This document shows, one piece after another, positions 63,997 to 64,000 of a DNA stretch of 64,000 nucleotides (position 1 is the first letter of the stretch; every line of letters begins with the position of its first letter). The DNA is from Fibrobacter sp. UWEL (GTDB lineage: Bacteria > Fibrobacterota > Fibrobacteria > Fibrobacterales > Fibrobacteraceae): the NCBI RefSeq assembly GCF_900142535.1, contig NZ_FRBE01000004.1, forward strand, positions 62,001-126,000, read 5' to 3'. The position numbers were made by a program, and so were the translations under genes. The notes under the pieces are model-generated. The model had not been told where the DNA came from, did no database searches, and saw only the letters and a list, made by a program, of their open reading frames with translations.

Positions 63997-64000
63997 GTTT

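Overview
The window looks like chromosome of a Fibrobacter species (phylum Fibrobacterota), a gut or rumen fibre degrader. The evidence is a dense set of secreted mannan-, cellulose- and pectin-degrading enzymes with a shared type IX-style C-terminal sorting tail, a long lipoprotein matching my recollection of a paralogous family described from F. succinogenes (TIGR02171), a monomeric NADP isocitrate dehydrogenase, and promoter-like sites reading TAnnTTTG as in other FCB-group bacteria. No phage, transposase or CRISPR array was seen. Species assignment is inference from content only.

Layout. 1-4.9 kb (minus strand): rsfS (cut by the window edge), a LytR_C lipoprotein, two secreted unknowns, panD, tRNA-Leu(CAA), a SPOR-domain protein and miaB. 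5.0-10.8 kb: the TIGR02171-like lipoprotein, a HigB/HigA toxin-antitoxin pair whose antitoxin carries an ImmA/IrrE metallopeptidase domain, a HAD phosphatase, a small periplasmic protein and tRNA-Pro(GGG). 11-23.6 kb: a sensor diguanylate cyclase next to an orphan, membrane-anchored sugar-type binding protein, a DUF3332 lipoprotein, two polyprenyl-phosphate sugar transferases, hom, nadC, coaX, a second diguanylate cyclase and UDP-glucuronate decarboxylase. This is a mix of exopolysaccharide, c-di-GMP and cofactor genes.

23.6-28.5 kb (minus strand): a tight five-gene operon of GH57/DUF3536, hpt, a small membrane protein, cysE and nth. 28.6-37.6 kb: a mannan locus of three GH26 paralogues (one interrupted by an in-frame TGA), a GH5 mannanase and an aldose-1-epimerase-like protein. 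37.7-44.8 kb: mnmE (with palindromic repeats inside its reading frame), a GRP-type sugar transporter, an M6 protease and a GH9 endoglucanase. 45-54.8 kb: an HMGL-like aldolase, a 730-bp repeat-filled gap, a MacA-like adaptor, a CDF metal transporter, a TPP riboswitch with thiC, an aldo/keto reductase, an M16 protease and an unknown. 54.9-64 kb: a pectin pair (CE8 esterase and PL10 lyase), icd, a lipoprotein and a very long type IV pilin-like protein.

The intergenic DNA is unusually rich in organised repeats: heptanucleotide arrays abutting start codons or promoters, GTCATCCCCG palindromes, tandem 55-, 75- and 110-bp units, and a quasi-periodic CTAGTG array. These and the multi-domain proteins are the most promising places for something undescribed. 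I saw no single obviously novel defence system.
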